64,000 nucleotides of DNA from JANNSX01 sp041397825 (GTDB taxonomy: Bacteria; Pseudomonadota; Alphaproteobacteria; Rhizobiales; Hyphomicrobiaceae). Position 1 is the first letter of the stretch, and each line of letters starts with the position of its first letter. The position numbers and the translations under genes were made by a program. The notes below the pieces were generated by a model, which was not told the origin of the DNA, searched no databases, and saw nothing but the letters and a program-made list of their open reading frames with translations. The stretch spans positions 682,001-746,000 of the forward strand of contig JAWKVX010000002.1 of assembly GCA_041397825.1 (NCBI GenBank), in the 5' to 3' direction. Shown here piece by piece: positions 17,279 to 29,136 of this stretch.

Positions 17279-18031
17279 GTGCCCGCCAAGTCTAAGAGAA
17301 TGAAGCAGTGGCGGCCGAGGCGCGCCATGGTCCTGGCCGCGGGGCTGGGGCTCAGGATGCGGCCGCTGACCACGGCCCTTCCCAAGCCGCTGGTTACGGT
17401 GGCTGGCAAGGCCCTGATAGACCACACCCTGGATCGCTTGGCCGATGCCGGGATCGAGGAGGTGGTCGTCAACGTCCACTATCTGGCCGACATGCTGGAA
17501 GACCATGTCCGGGATCGCGTATCTCCACGCGTCATCATCTCGGACGAGCGGCAGGCCCTGCTCGATACCGGTGGCGGTATCGTCAAGGCCCTGCCGCATC
17601 TCGGACGCGAACCGTTTCTCATCTGCAACTCGGATTCGATCAGCTCGGGCGGCGTCAGTGACAACCTCGACCGGCTCTGCCGCATGTGGGATCCCGACCG
17701 CATGGACAGCCTCATGCTGCTGGCCTCGTCGGCCAATGCGCTCGGCTACGAGGGCACCGGCGACTTCGCCATGTGCCCCGACGGCCTGTTGCGGCGCCGG
17801 ACCGAGCGCGAGGTGACGCCGTTCGTCTTCACCGGCTTCTCCATCGCGCACCCACGGCTGTTCGAGGATTGCCCCCAGGGTGCGTTTTCGCTCAATCTGC
17901 TCTGGGACCGTGCGATCGAGAGGGGTCGCCTCTATGGCGTCCGCCAGGACGGTACCTGGATGCATATCGGCTCGCCCGATGCGCGCGCCGCTGCGGAGAG
18001 GTTTTGGCAGATTGGCGAGCTCTACTTCTGA
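17279..18031 (+). CDS. murU: MurNAc-1-phosphate uridylyltransferase-like nucleotidyltransferase
   Basis: 250-residue nucleotidyltransferase with the sugar-phosphate signature MVLAAGLGLRMRPLTTALPKPL, then LLDTGGGIVKALPHL and CNSDSI. With the upstream AmgK domain it should form UDP-MurNAc from recycled MurNAc, bypassing de novo MurA/B. GTG 17279 is chosen: AAGGAG (17264-17269) lies nine bases upstream and the preceding stop is at 17262-17264. A long in-frame N-terminal extension to 17210 is unlikely to be translated. It is followed after a few bases by addB. Confidence 0.85.
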   Translation: MPAKSKRMKQWRPRRAMVLAAGLGLRMRPLTTALPKPLVTVAGKALIDHTLDRLADAGIEEVVVNVHYLADMLEDHVRDRVSPRVIISDERQALLDTGGGIVKALPHLGREPFLICNSDSISSGGVSDNLDRLCRMWDPDRMDSLMLLASSANALGYEGTGDFAMCPDGLLRRRTEREVTPFVFTGFSIAHPRLFEDCPQGAFSLNLLWDRAIERGRLYGVRQDGTWMHIGSPDARAAAERFWQIGELYF

Positions 18032-18038
18032 GGCTGGG

Positions 18039-21000
18039 TTGATCGGGCCGGTTGGACGCATCCTGACCATACCGGCCGGCGTGCCGTTCCTCGAGCATCT
18101 CGCCAAGGCCGTGTTGTCCGGAGCCCTCGGCGACGGCGTGCCAACGCCCGAGTCGTTGCCGCGCTATCGCATCTATCTGCCGACGCGCCGCTCCGTGCGC
18201 GGGCTGCAGGATGCCTTTCTGAGAGAGGCGGGCGGCCGGGCGCTGTTGCTGCCACGGCTGATCGCGATCGGCGAGAGTGACGAGGCCGCGCTGATGCTGC
18301 TCGGCCGGTCCGGCGCCGGACCGCTGCCCCGTCCGGTCGATCAACGCGAGCGCTTGCTCGTGCTGACGCGACTGGTGCTTGCCTGGGGGAGCGCGATGCG
18401 CGACGCCCTCCTCTCCGAGGGGGCCCCCGATCCGTCGCTCGCCGCCGCCAATCCCGCTCAGAGCGCGATGCTCGCCAGGGGCCTGGCGGCCCTGATCGAC
18501 ATGATCGAGACCGAGGCCGCCGACATCGGCCGGCTCGGCGCGCTCGTGCCCGAGAGCTTCTCCGGCCACTGGCAACGGACGCTTGATTTCCTGAAGATCG
18601 TCACCGAGGCCTTGCCCGCCTTTCTCCGGGAGCGCGGCCTCGTATCATCGGCAGCTCTCCGCAACCTCGCCCTGGCCAGGGAGGCCGAGCTGATCGCGAC
18701 GCATTCGCCGCACGGGCCCGTGATCGTCGCTGGCGTCACCGGCAGCGTGCCGGCGACGGCGCTGTTGATGCGTGCGGTAGCGGCCTTGCCGAAGGGCATC
18801 GTCATTCTTCCCGGTCTCGACCAAGCTGTCGACGAAGCTGCGTGGACCGAAATCGAGGAGAGGAGCCCATCGCATCCGCAGCACCGGCTGGCGCGGCTCG
18901 TGCGCACCCTCGGCCTCACGCGCGAACAGGTCGAGACGTTGCCCGGTGTTGGCCCAGACCCCGGGCGTGCCTTGCGCCATCGCCTCGTCGGCGAGGTGAT
19001 GCGGCCAGCTGCCTTGACCAGCCAATGGTCCGACCTGTCGGGACGCCTAGACGCGAGCGCAGTCCGCGAGGCCATCAGGGACCTCAGCCTGATCGAGGCG
19101 GGGAGCGCCGAGGAGGAGGCCGAGGCGGTGGCGCTCGTCATGCGGCGCGCCGCCGAGGACCCCGCGACGACGGTGGCCCTCGTTAGCCCCGACCGGGTGC
19201 TCGCTCGACGGGTCGCCGTCCGGCTGCAGTCCTGGGGCATCCGGGTCGACGACTCGGCCGGAAGGCCCTTGCCGAAGACGGTCCCCGGGGCATTCCTCGA
19301 TCTCGTTCTCGGCGCGCTCTCGGGCAGCTTCCGGCCGGCACCGCTGATGGCGCTCCTCAAGCATCCATTGACCCGGCTCGGTCTGCCGGTGGCCGAGGTC
19401 AGGCGGCGCGCCCGGCATGTCGAGCTGCTGGCGTTCCGTCGTCCCTATCTCGGTGAAGGCCTCGCAGCCGTCCGGTCGGCGCTTCAGGAGGCAGGCACCG
19501 AGGCGGCCGGGTTCGTGCCGGCTCCCCGCGCAGCCGCCAGGCTCGATGCCGAGGACCGCGCCAAGGCGATCGAGCTCGTCGATGCCGTCGCCGCGGCATA
19601 CGAGCCGCTGATGTCGCTTGCCGGCTCGGCCCGCAGCCTGGCCCAGCTGGCATCGGCCCACGTTGCCGCGGCCGAGGCGATCGCCGCCGACGAGGCCGGC
19701 TCGCCGGCGACGCTCTGGGCCGAGGAGGCCGGCGAGGCGGCGGCCGAGCTGCTGACCTCGCTTCGGGACGAGACGATCGCCGGGCCGGAGATTGCGTTGA
19801 CCGACTATCCCGAGTTCTTTCGGACGCTGGCCCAGGGCGAGACGGTGCGGTCTCGCGTGCCGGTGCATCCGCGCCTTTTCATCTGGGGACCGCTCGAGGC
19901 GCGGCTGCTGCAGCCCGATGTCGTCATTCTCGGCGGTCTCAACGACGGCATCTGGCCCGAGCGCGCCGAGCCAGACCCCTGGCTCAACCGGCCGATGCTC
20001 GAGGCGCTCGGCTTGCCGCCGCCCGAGGCGCGGATCGGCGATGCTGCCCACGACTTCACGATGCTGCTCGGTGCGTGCCGCGTGCTCATGACCCGCGCGG
20101 CCAAGATCGACGGCGTGCCGACGGTGCCCTCGCGCTGGCTGATGCGGCTCGAGGCCGTGCTGGCCGGACTGGGCCTCGACGATACCCTAAGGCCGTCCGA
20201 GGACGCGCCCTGGCTCGATTGGGCACGCGAGCGCGACCGCATCGCCGAGCGCCGGACGATCGCTCCGCCGGAGCCGGCCCCGGCGGTCATCCATCGTCCA
20301 CGGCAGATGAGTGTCACCGGCGTCGAGCGCTGGATGGCCAATCCCTATGCCATCTTCGCCCGCGACATCCTCCGACTCGAGCCGATGCCGCCGCTCTCGG
20401 GCGAGCCTGACGAGCGCTTGCGCGGCATCGTCATTCACGAGGCGCTCACCCGCTTCGGCCGGCGCCATCCCGACCGGCTGCCGGACGACATTGCCGGCAC
20501 ACTCGCCGAGATCGCCGCTGACGTCTTCGGCGAGCTGCAGCCGCATCCGCGCGTCCGCGCTCTCTGGCAGCCCCGGTTCCTGCGGTTTGCCAGATGGTTC
20601 GCTGCGACCGAGCCCGAGCTGAGGAAGGGCATGCGAGAGGTTGCGACCGAGGTGGCGGGCGCCCTGACGCTGATCGCTCCGGCAGGGCCCTTCCGGCTGA
20701 CCGCGCGAGCCGACCGAATCGACCTCGGCGAGGATGGGAGATTAGTCATCACCGACTACAAGAGCGGTGCGGTGCCGAAGCAGAAGGATGTCGAGGCAGG
20801 CTGGTCGCCACAGTTGCCCCTCGAGGCCGCGATCGCGATGGCCGGCGGCTTCGATGGGATGACGGCGGGGCGTGTCGCCGGCTTGCGCTACATTCAGGCC
20901 GGCGGCGGCGATCCGCCGGGTGAGGTCACACCCATCAAAACCGAGGACGCAGCAACGCTCGCCGGCGAGGCACGCGCCGGCCTGGAGCGGCTCCTCGCTT

Positions 21001-21134
21001 TCTATGACCGCCCCGAGACCGCCTATCGCGCGCTGACCCGGCCGGGGGCGGGCAGCCGCCGCATGGACGCCTACGCCCATCTGGCCCGGGTCAAGGAGTG
21101 GCATGGCGAGGAGGCTGGCGATGACGAGACGTGA
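18039..21134 (+). CDS. addB: Double-strand-break repair protein AddB
   Basis: Large subunit (1031 aa) of the alphaproteobacterial AddAB helicase-nuclease, the functional equivalent of RecBCD. The N-terminus reads GRILTIPAGVPFLEHLAK. The C-terminal ~270 residues hold the PD-(D/E)xK nuclease: RGIVIHEALTRFGRR, ADRIDLGEDGRLVITDYKSG, QLPLEAAIA. The start is probably TTG 18039, five bases after GAGG; TTG 18012 is the alternative. Its 3' end overlaps addA by 14 bases, implying translational coupling. Confidence 0.93.
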   Translation: MIGPVGRILTIPAGVPFLEHLAKAVLSGALGDGVPTPESLPRYRIYLPTRRSVRGLQDAFLREAGGRALLLPRLIAIGESDEAALMLLGRSGAGPLPRPVDQRERLLVLTRLVLAWGSAMRDALLSEGAPDPSLAAANPAQSAMLARGLAALIDMIETEAADIGRLGALVPESFSGHWQRTLDFLKIVTEALPAFLRERGLVSSAALRNLALAREAELIATHSPHGPVIVAGVTGSVPATALLMRAVAALPKGIVILPGLDQAVDEAAWTEIEERSPSHPQHRLARLVRTLGLTREQVETLPGVGPDPGRALRHRLVGEVMRPAALTSQWSDLSGRLDASAVREAIRDLSLIEAGSAEEEAEAVALVMRRAAEDPATTVALVSPDRVLARRVAVRLQSWGIRVDDSAGRPLPKTVPGAFLDLVLGALSGSFRPAPLMALLKHPLTRLGLPVAEVRRRARHVELLAFRRPYLGEGLAAVRSALQEAGTEAAGFVPAPRAAARLDAEDRAKAIELVDAVAAAYEPLMSLAGSARSLAQLASAHVAAAEAIAADEAGSPATLWAEEAGEAAAELLTSLRDETIAGPEIALTDYPEFFRTLAQGETVRSRVPVHPRLFIWGPLEARLLQPDVVILGGLNDGIWPERAEPDPWLNRPMLEALGLPPPEARIGDAAHDFTMLLGACRVLMTRAAKIDGVPTVPSRWLMRLEAVLAGLGLDDTLRPSEDAPWLDWARERDRIAERRTIAPPEPAPAVIHRPRQMSVTGVERWMANPYAIFARDILRLEPMPPLSGEPDERLRGIVIHEALTRFGRRHPDRLPDDIAGTLAEIAADVFGELQPHPRVRALWQPRFLRFARWFAATEPELRKGMREVATEVAGALTLIAPAGPFRLTARADRIDLGEDGRLVITDYKSGAVPKQKDVEAGWSPQLPLEAAIAMAGGFDGMTAGRVAGLRYIQAGGGDPPGEVTPIKTEDAATLAGEARAGLERLLAFYDRPETAYRALTRPGAGSRRMDAYAHLARVKEWHGEEAGDDET

Positions 21135-24100
21135 GGCCGCGCCGGCCACCGCCGGCGACACGCTCCGCCAGACGATCGAGCGCCAGCGCCGGGCGGCCGA
21201 TCCCGAGGCGTCCGCCTGGGTCAGCGCCAACGCTGGGACCGGCAAGACCTATGTGCTCGTCGCCCGCGTTCTCGCGCTGCTGCTCTCCGGCGCGACACGC
21301 CCCGACCGCATTCTCTGCTTGACCTATACGAAGGCCGCCGCCGCCGAGATGTCGAACCGGTTGTTCGATCGTATGGCGCGCTGGACGACGCTCGAGGTCG
21401 CCAAACTCGATCAGGAGCTCGGCGAACTCCTCGGGCGAAAGCCGTCCGAGGCCGAGACCCGTCGCGCGCGCACGCTCTTCGCCGAGGCGATCGAGACGCC
21501 GGGCGGCCTCAAGGTGCAGACCATTCACGCATTTGCCGAGCGCCTGCTGCAACGCTTTCCGCTCGAGGCCGGCGTGCCGCCGGGATTCTCGGTGCTCGAC
21601 GAGGACCAGCGGCGCGAGCTGATCCGCAGCGCCGTCGATGCTGTGCTGACCGGCGTCGCGGGCCGCAGCGGGCGAGAGCTTGCCGGGGCCCTCGACAAGG
21701 TCGTGGCGTTCGCCGTCGGCGATCGCTTCGACGAGGTGGTGACCCGGCTGGTGGAGCGGCGGCGCGAGGTCGGACGGCTTCTCGGTCGGGCCGAGGACGA
21801 GAGCGAAGACTTCGACCGCTTCGAGGCGGTGCGGTTACGCCTCGCCCGCGAGTTGGGCGTCCGGGCAGGCGAGGATCAGGAGACGCTTGCTCTTGCCGCC
21901 GCCAGCATCCTCTCCGATGCCGACATCACCCTGACCGGGAGCGTGCTTGCCGGCGGATCGAAGAGCGATGCCGGGCGTGCCGCTCAGTTGACCGCTGCAC
22001 GCCAGGCCCGGTCACCCGAGGCGCGGGTCGAAGCCTTGCGGACGGCGCTGCTCACCAAAGACGGGACACCGCGGCAAACGCTGATGACGAAGGCGCTGGC
22101 CGAGGCCAACCCGGGGCTGCTCGTCCTGCTCGAGGGAGCGGCCATCGAGCTTGCCCGTCTCTTGCGCGCGCTCCGCGCCGTCAAGGTCGCCGAGGCGACA
22201 GCCGCCATGCTCCGGATCGCCGACGCCGCCATCGGTGCCTACGAGGCCTCGAAGCAGGAGGAGGGGCTTCTCGACTATGACGATCTCATCACAAAGACAT
22301 CGGGTCTTCTGGCGCAATCGATCGATGCCCAATGGGTGCTCTACAAGCTGGATGGCGGTCTCGATCACATCCTCGTCGACGAGGCGCAGGACACCTCGCC
22401 CGAGGCCTGGACCATCGTCCGCTCGCTCGCCGACGAGTTCTTTGCCGGTGCAGCGGACGCCGACCGTGTGCGCACCGTATTTGCGGTCGGCGACGAGAAG
22501 CAGTCGATCTACGGCTTCCAGGGCGCGAGGCCGGAGGCCTTCTCGGCCCATGGCCGGCGGTTCCGCCTGCTTGCCGATGAGGCCAATCAGGCATTCCACG
22601 ACGTGGCGCTCGATCTCTCCTTCCGATCGGTGCCGGCCGTGCTCGACACCGTCGATCGCGTGTTCCGGGATCGGAGCCGGACGCCGGGCCTGACGGCGGA
22701 GGCGCTCGAGATCAGGCATGCGGCGCGGCGATCCGAGGAGCCCGGCCTCATCGAGATCTGGCCTGTCGAGGCGTCGGCACCGACGGATCGGCGCGAGCCG
22801 TGGTTGCCCGGCACGGAACCCGAGGAAGCGCCGCCGATGCGCCGGCTGGCGGTCAGGATCGCCACCTGCATTCGCGGTTGGCTCGACGGTCGCGAGCCAC
22901 TGGCCTCCGAAGGGCGCCCGATCCGGGCCGGAGACATCCTCATCCTGGTGCGCCGGCGCAATCCCTTCGCGCCGGAGATCATCAAGGCTCTCAAGGCCCA
23001 GGACATCGCCGTCGCCGGAGCCGATCGCATCCGGATCGCCGAGCAGATTGCGGTCGAGGATTTGATCGCGCTCGGTGAGTTCTTGCTGCTGCCGGAGGAC
23101 GATCTGGCGCTTGCCGCGGTGCTGAAGAGCCCGCTCGCGGGTCTCGACGATGACGATCTCTTGACAATCGGTCTCGGCCGCAGGGGGAGCCTGTGGTCGG
23201 CCCTCCTGGCTGTCGCCTCCTCGGGACCGGAGCGGCTGCAGCGCGCTGCCGAGCGTTTGAAGCGGTGGCGCTCGCGGGCCGACTATCTCCCGCCCTTCGA
23301 GTTCTATGCCTCGATCCTCGACAGCGACGGATTGCGGCGGGCTATGCTCGAGCGATTGGGTCCCGAGGCGGGCGATGCCATCGACGCGTTTCTCAATCTC
23401 GCTCTGCGTTTCGACGAGATGCATGCGCCGTCGCTGCAGGGATTTCTCGATTTCGTCCGCCGGGCGGAGCCGGAGATCCGCCGCGACATGGAGCAAGGCC
23501 GCGACGAGGTCCGGGTGATGACGGTGCATGGCGCCAAGGGGCTCGAGGCGCCGATCGTCTTCCTGCCGGATACGTGTCTTGCCGCTGGCGGTGACCGAGA
23601 TCCGCTGGTCGAGCTTGAGACGGGACCGCAGCCCGAGGCGGCCGCGCGCCTTTTCGTATGGGCCATTAAGGGCGCTGGCGAGGTGGAGGCGGTTTCCGCG
23701 TCGCGGGAGCGGTCGCGGCACGAAAGCCGTCACGAGTTCCACCGCTTGCTCTATGTCGCCCTGACGCGGGCGCGCGACCGGCTCTACGTCGCTGGCTACG
23801 AGGGAAGCCGGAAACGGCCGGCCGGCTGCTGGTACGATCTCATCGACGAAGCCCTGAGCCCCATCCTCGACGAGGTGCAGCTCGAGGACGGCACGATGCT
23901 CCGGCGCTACGTCGACAGCGAAGCCATTTCGGAGGCCATGCCGGATGCCGATGCCATTCCGGTCGTGACGCCGGCTTCGCTCCCCGATTGGGCTTGGCGC
24001 CGGGCCCGTCCCGAGGAGATCCGCTCGATCCCCCTCCGCCCGTCGCAGCTGGCGCCGATCGAGAGCGAGGAGGGGTCGGGGTTCGCGATCGCGGCGCGGC

Positions 24101-24684
24101 CCGGCGAGCCGCCGGCTGAGTCGCCCTCTCGGAACGGCGGCCGCGACCGGTTTCTGCGCGGCACGCTGGCCCATGCACTGCTGCAGCATCTGCCGGAGCT
24201 GGCGCCGGAGCGCCGTGCCGCCGCGGCCAAAGCCTACCTGGCGAGCACCGGCCCCGGGCTCACGGCCAGGGAACAGGCCGGGCTCATCAGGGAGGTCCAA
24301 GCGGTGATCGGCGAGGCGCGGTTTGGCGCCGTGTTCGGACCCGGCTCCCTCGCCGAGGTGCCAATCGCCGGCGAGATCACGATCCCGGGTGGCGGCGTGC
24401 CGCTCCGAATCACGGGCCAGATCGATCGCCTGGTGATCCGGGAGGCCGACATCCTGCTCGTCGACTATAAGACGAACCGGCCGGCGCCACGGGCGCTCGA
24501 TGCCGTGCCCGCCGCCTATCTCCTACAACTCGCGGCCTACCGGTTGATCCTGCGGCGAATCTATCCGGTGAAGCCGATCGAGGCCGCCTTGCTCTGGACG
24601 GAGATTCCGCGCCTGATGCCGATCCCCGGCCATATTCTCGACATGGCGGAGCGAGACCTACTCTCAGGCGTTCCCTGGTCTTGA
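21121..24684 (+). CDS. addA: Double-strand-break repair helicase AddA
   Basis: 1187-residue UvrD-like helicase with a C-terminal nuclease, partner of AddB in end resection and recombination. Walker A is SANAGTGKTYVL (about residue 42), motif Ia LTYTKAAAAEM, Walker B LVDEAQDTSPEAW, motif III GDEKQSIYGFQGA, motif V VMTVHGAKGLEAP and motif VI YVALTRARDRLYV. The nuclease region has RGTLAHALLQHLPEL and LLVDYKTNRPAP. ATG 21121 is seven bases after GAGGAGG and lies inside the end of addB. Directly upstream of trxA, the usual order. Confidence 0.95.
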   Translation: MTRREAAPATAGDTLRQTIERQRRAADPEASAWVSANAGTGKTYVLVARVLALLLSGATRPDRILCLTYTKAAAAEMSNRLFDRMARWTTLEVAKLDQELGELLGRKPSEAETRRARTLFAEAIETPGGLKVQTIHAFAERLLQRFPLEAGVPPGFSVLDEDQRRELIRSAVDAVLTGVAGRSGRELAGALDKVVAFAVGDRFDEVVTRLVERRREVGRLLGRAEDESEDFDRFEAVRLRLARELGVRAGEDQETLALAAASILSDADITLTGSVLAGGSKSDAGRAAQLTAARQARSPEARVEALRTALLTKDGTPRQTLMTKALAEANPGLLVLLEGAAIELARLLRALRAVKVAEATAAMLRIADAAIGAYEASKQEEGLLDYDDLITKTSGLLAQSIDAQWVLYKLDGGLDHILVDEAQDTSPEAWTIVRSLADEFFAGAADADRVRTVFAVGDEKQSIYGFQGARPEAFSAHGRRFRLLADEANQAFHDVALDLSFRSVPAVLDTVDRVFRDRSRTPGLTAEALEIRHAARRSEEPGLIEIWPVEASAPTDRREPWLPGTEPEEAPPMRRLAVRIATCIRGWLDGREPLASEGRPIRAGDILILVRRRNPFAPEIIKALKAQDIAVAGADRIRIAEQIAVEDLIALGEFLLLPEDDLALAAVLKSPLAGLDDDDLLTIGLGRRGSLWSALLAVASSGPERLQRAAERLKRWRSRADYLPPFEFYASILDSDGLRRAMLERLGPEAGDAIDAFLNLALRFDEMHAPSLQGFLDFVRRAEPEIRRDMEQGRDEVRVMTVHGAKGLEAPIVFLPDTCLAAGGDRDPLVELETGPQPEAAARLFVWAIKGAGEVEAVSASRERSRHESRHEFHRLLYVALTRARDRLYVAGYEGSRKRPAGCWYDLIDEALSPILDEVQLEDGTMLRRYVDSEAISEAMPDADAIPVVTPASLPDWAWRRARPEEIRSIPLRPSQLAPIESEEGSGFAIAARPGEPPAESPSRNGGRDRFLRGTLAHALLQHLPELAPERRAAAAKAYLASTGPGLTAREQAGLIREVQAVIGEARFGAVFGPGSLAEVPIAGEITIPGGGVPLRITGQIDRLVIREADILLVDYKTNRPAPRALDAVPAAYLLQLAAYRLILRRIYPVKPIEAALLWTEIPRLMPIPGHILDMAERDLLSGVPWS

Positions 24685-24782
24685 CGGTTCCAGGGGCGAT
24701 ACCTACGTTTCGTACAGCGATTCATGGGCCTGTCGGCTGCAAACCAGCCCCTTCCGGCCCGAATTTCCAGGAGCAAATCCCG

Positions 24783-25112
24783 ATGGCCACAGCGCATGTC
24801 TCCGACGCCTCATTCGACGCCGACGTCCTGAAGTCCAGCGAGCCGGTCGTCGTCGATTTCTGGGCCCAGTGGTGCGGGCCCTGCAAGGCGATCGGCCCGG
24901 CCCTCGAGGAGATCTCCAACGAGATGCAGGGGAAGGTGAAGATCGCCAAGCTCAACATCGACGAGAACCCCGGTATCGCCAGCAAGTACGGCATCACCGG
25001 CATCCCGACCCTGATGCTCTTCAAGGGCGGCAAGGTGGTAGCGACCAAGCAGGGCGCCATGCCGAAAAGCCGGATCGCCGAGTGGATCAACGGCTCCATC
25101 GGCGTTTCCTGA
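24783..25112 (+). CDS. trxA: Thioredoxin
   Basis: 109-residue cytoplasmic disulfide reductase with active site WAQWCGPCKAIGP, cis-proline motif GITGIPTLMLFKGG and typical C-terminus. ATG 24783 starts MATAHVSDASF. The in-frame extension to 24681 is not conserved-looking. Last gene of the addB-addA-trxA run, closed by a strong hairpin. Confidence 0.97.
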   Translation: MATAHVSDASFDADVLKSSEPVVVDFWAQWCGPCKAIGPALEEISNEMQGKVKIAKLNIDENPGIASKYGITGIPTLMLFKGGKVVATKQGAMPKSRIAEWINGSIGVS

Positions 25113-25477
25113 ACACGCCTAGAGGCTTGAATTCTGGACGAGGCCCCGCCGGCGCGGGGCCTCGTTCGCGTTTCCGAGCCGCGCCGCCGGCCAAGTTATC
25201 CCCGATGCGGCAAAACGGCCTGTGATCAAGGGCTTGGCCGGACGCGAAAGTCGAGCGTCCGGCTCCGGACTGTGCTAGGATTCAGCCTGTCGGGACTATC
25301 CCGTTCGCCGCCCCGTCGCGGGTGGTCGCCGCCAGCCGGATTGGTCCCCGGTGCGGTTGTCGATCGAGAGCAGAGCCGTCGCATCCCGTCAGGCAGTGAT
25401 GTCCTTGTCGAGAGGCCCCGAGCGGGGTCTTGCACGGAGTGCGGCGTGAGCAAACGAAGCCGAGGAAAGCAAGACGC
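25113..25477. other. Intergenic region trxA-gyrB
   Basis: 365 bp with no gene. It contains the trxA terminator (25138-25165), an 8-bp perfect inverted repeat (CCGGACGC 25238-25245 / GCGTCCGG 25255-25262) and a TAGGAT at 25276-25281 that could be a -10 box without a good -35 partner. The rest, presumably the gyrB leader, shows nothing I can name. Confidence 0.5.
25138..25165 (+). terminator. Terminator after trxA
   Basis: Perfect 12-bp GC-rich stem ACGAGGCCCCGC (25138-25149) / GCGGGGCCTCGT (25154-25165) with a four-base loop, 26 bases after the trxA stop, followed by TCGCGTTT. Confidence 0.75.
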
Positions 25478-27964
<2,487 letters not shown>

Positions 27965-27969
27965 GAGGA

Positions 27970-29136
27970 CTATCCCTCCACCCACACCAGCCGATGGGCT
28001 TCCAGCACGCTCGGGGGCTCCCATCTCGTGATGAAGCGTTGCATGGCGGCATCGGGCACCGGCTGCTCGCGATTTCGGTTCTGTGCGAACAGCCTGTCGG
28101 GCGGCATGTCGAAGGCGTGAATCTCGACGAACGCGTCATAGTCCAGACACAGCCCGATCGCCCGGTCCCGATGCGGTTTGAAGACGTTCGTCGCATTCCA
28201 GACGAACGGACGCTTGGCCCTCAGATGCTCCCGGGCTTCCGCGATCGCGTGCTCGACTACCGGGCCTTGCTCGTCGCCGACTTTGATCCTGAGCTTTTCC
28301 CGCCATCGGTCCAATGAGATCTGCGGCCAGTCGCCGAAACACCTCTGGCAGTATGTATCCTTGCCGGCCCCTGGTAGCCCCGACAAGACGATGACGCGGG
28401 ATCCCTTCGGCTCGGGGGGATCGAAGTAGGGCGAGCGTCCGGATTTGCGGCCTTGCCAGACGCGAGCGGCATCTGACGGGAAGGGCCAGGGTCGATCGAG
28501 AATGCCGAGGCCAGCCAGGCGATCGCCAAGCTCATCGACGCGCCGCGTCACATCATCAGACTCGCGCGAGATCCGGCCGGCGATGTCAGCCCGCACATGC
28601 GCAAGCAATTCGCGCCAGACGCCGATCTGCGAGAAGGCAATGGCACGATCCTGCCAATCTCGGTGATGAACCAAGTGGAACGGGCGCTGGTGCCAGGCAA
28701 CGATATGATGCACCTGCTCGCGGACAGGCCGCGGCAGGCCGGTCTGCCAGAGAAAGATCCAGGCCTTCTGTGCGCCGAGCTTGGCGTGACCGGGATTGCG
28801 AATGCGGGTCAGGCCCTGCACATCGGTCTCCTCTCTTCGCGTCACGGGCTTTGCGATGTCGTGCAGCAGGGCGGCAAGCACGAGGCCTCGCCAGCGCTCG
28901 GGTACGAGCTCAGAACGGCTCGAGCCAGCCAAGAGAGCTTCGACGACAAGGCGGGTGTGGGTCCAGACGTCCCCTTCGGCATGATAGATCGGGTCCTGCG
29001 TCGAGGCCTCCATCTCAACCGCGAACGGCAGGTTGGCGGCGACGTCTTGCCAATCGATCGTCGTCGCATCGGCGAGTTTCAGCCAGTCGAACGCCTGGCC
29101 TCCGCTCGACGCGGTCTTGCCCTTCGCGGTCCTCAT
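27970..29136 (-). CDS. HD-Pnk: HD phosphoesterase fused to polynucleotide 5'-kinase
   Basis: 388 residues with two catalytic parts. The N-terminal HD domain (about 45-180) has His52, His60, LLHDIAKP (His92-Asp93) and HHIVAWHQRPFHL. The C-terminal kinase has the P-loop LSGLPGAGKDTYCQ (Lys259) of T4-Pnkp-type 5'-OH kinases, then SLDRWR and WNATNVFKPHRDRAI. This domain order matches HD-Pnk as characterised from Runella slithyformis: a 2',3'-phosphoesterase plus 5'-OH kinase that heals broken RNA/DNA ends. Its start overlaps the stop of the upstream RNA ligase gene as ATGA, so healing and sealing functions are co-translated. Activity on specific RNAs is unknown. Confidence 0.85.
   Translation of the reverse strand: MRTAKGKTASSGGQAFDWLKLADATTIDWQDVAANLPFAVEMEASTQDPIYHAEGDVWTHTRLVVEALLAGSSRSELVPERWRGLVLAALLHDIAKPVTRREETDVQGLTRIRNPGHAKLGAQKAWIFLWQTGLPRPVREQVHHIVAWHQRPFHLVHHRDWQDRAIAFSQIGVWRELLAHVRADIAGRISRESDDVTRRVDELGDRLAGLGILDRPWPFPSDAARVWQGRKSGRSPYFDPPEPKGSRVIVLSGLPGAGKDTYCQRCFGDWPQISLDRWREKLRIKVGDEQGPVVEHAIAEAREHLRAKRPFVWNATNVFKPHRDRAIGLCLDYDAFVEIHAFDMPPDRLFAQNRNREQPVPDAAMQRFITRWEPPSVLEAHRLVWVEG

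Noticed and set aside
22012..24300. 762-residue minus-strand reading frame opposite addA
   Set aside because: Antisense to all helicase motifs of AddA; Arg/Gly/Pro-rich, no motif, no ribosome site. A codon-bias artefact.
25193..25203. TTATCCCCG as a DnaA box near gyrB
   Set aside because: Single imperfect match, no cluster of boxes, no dnaA/dnaN/recF genes; not evidence of an origin.
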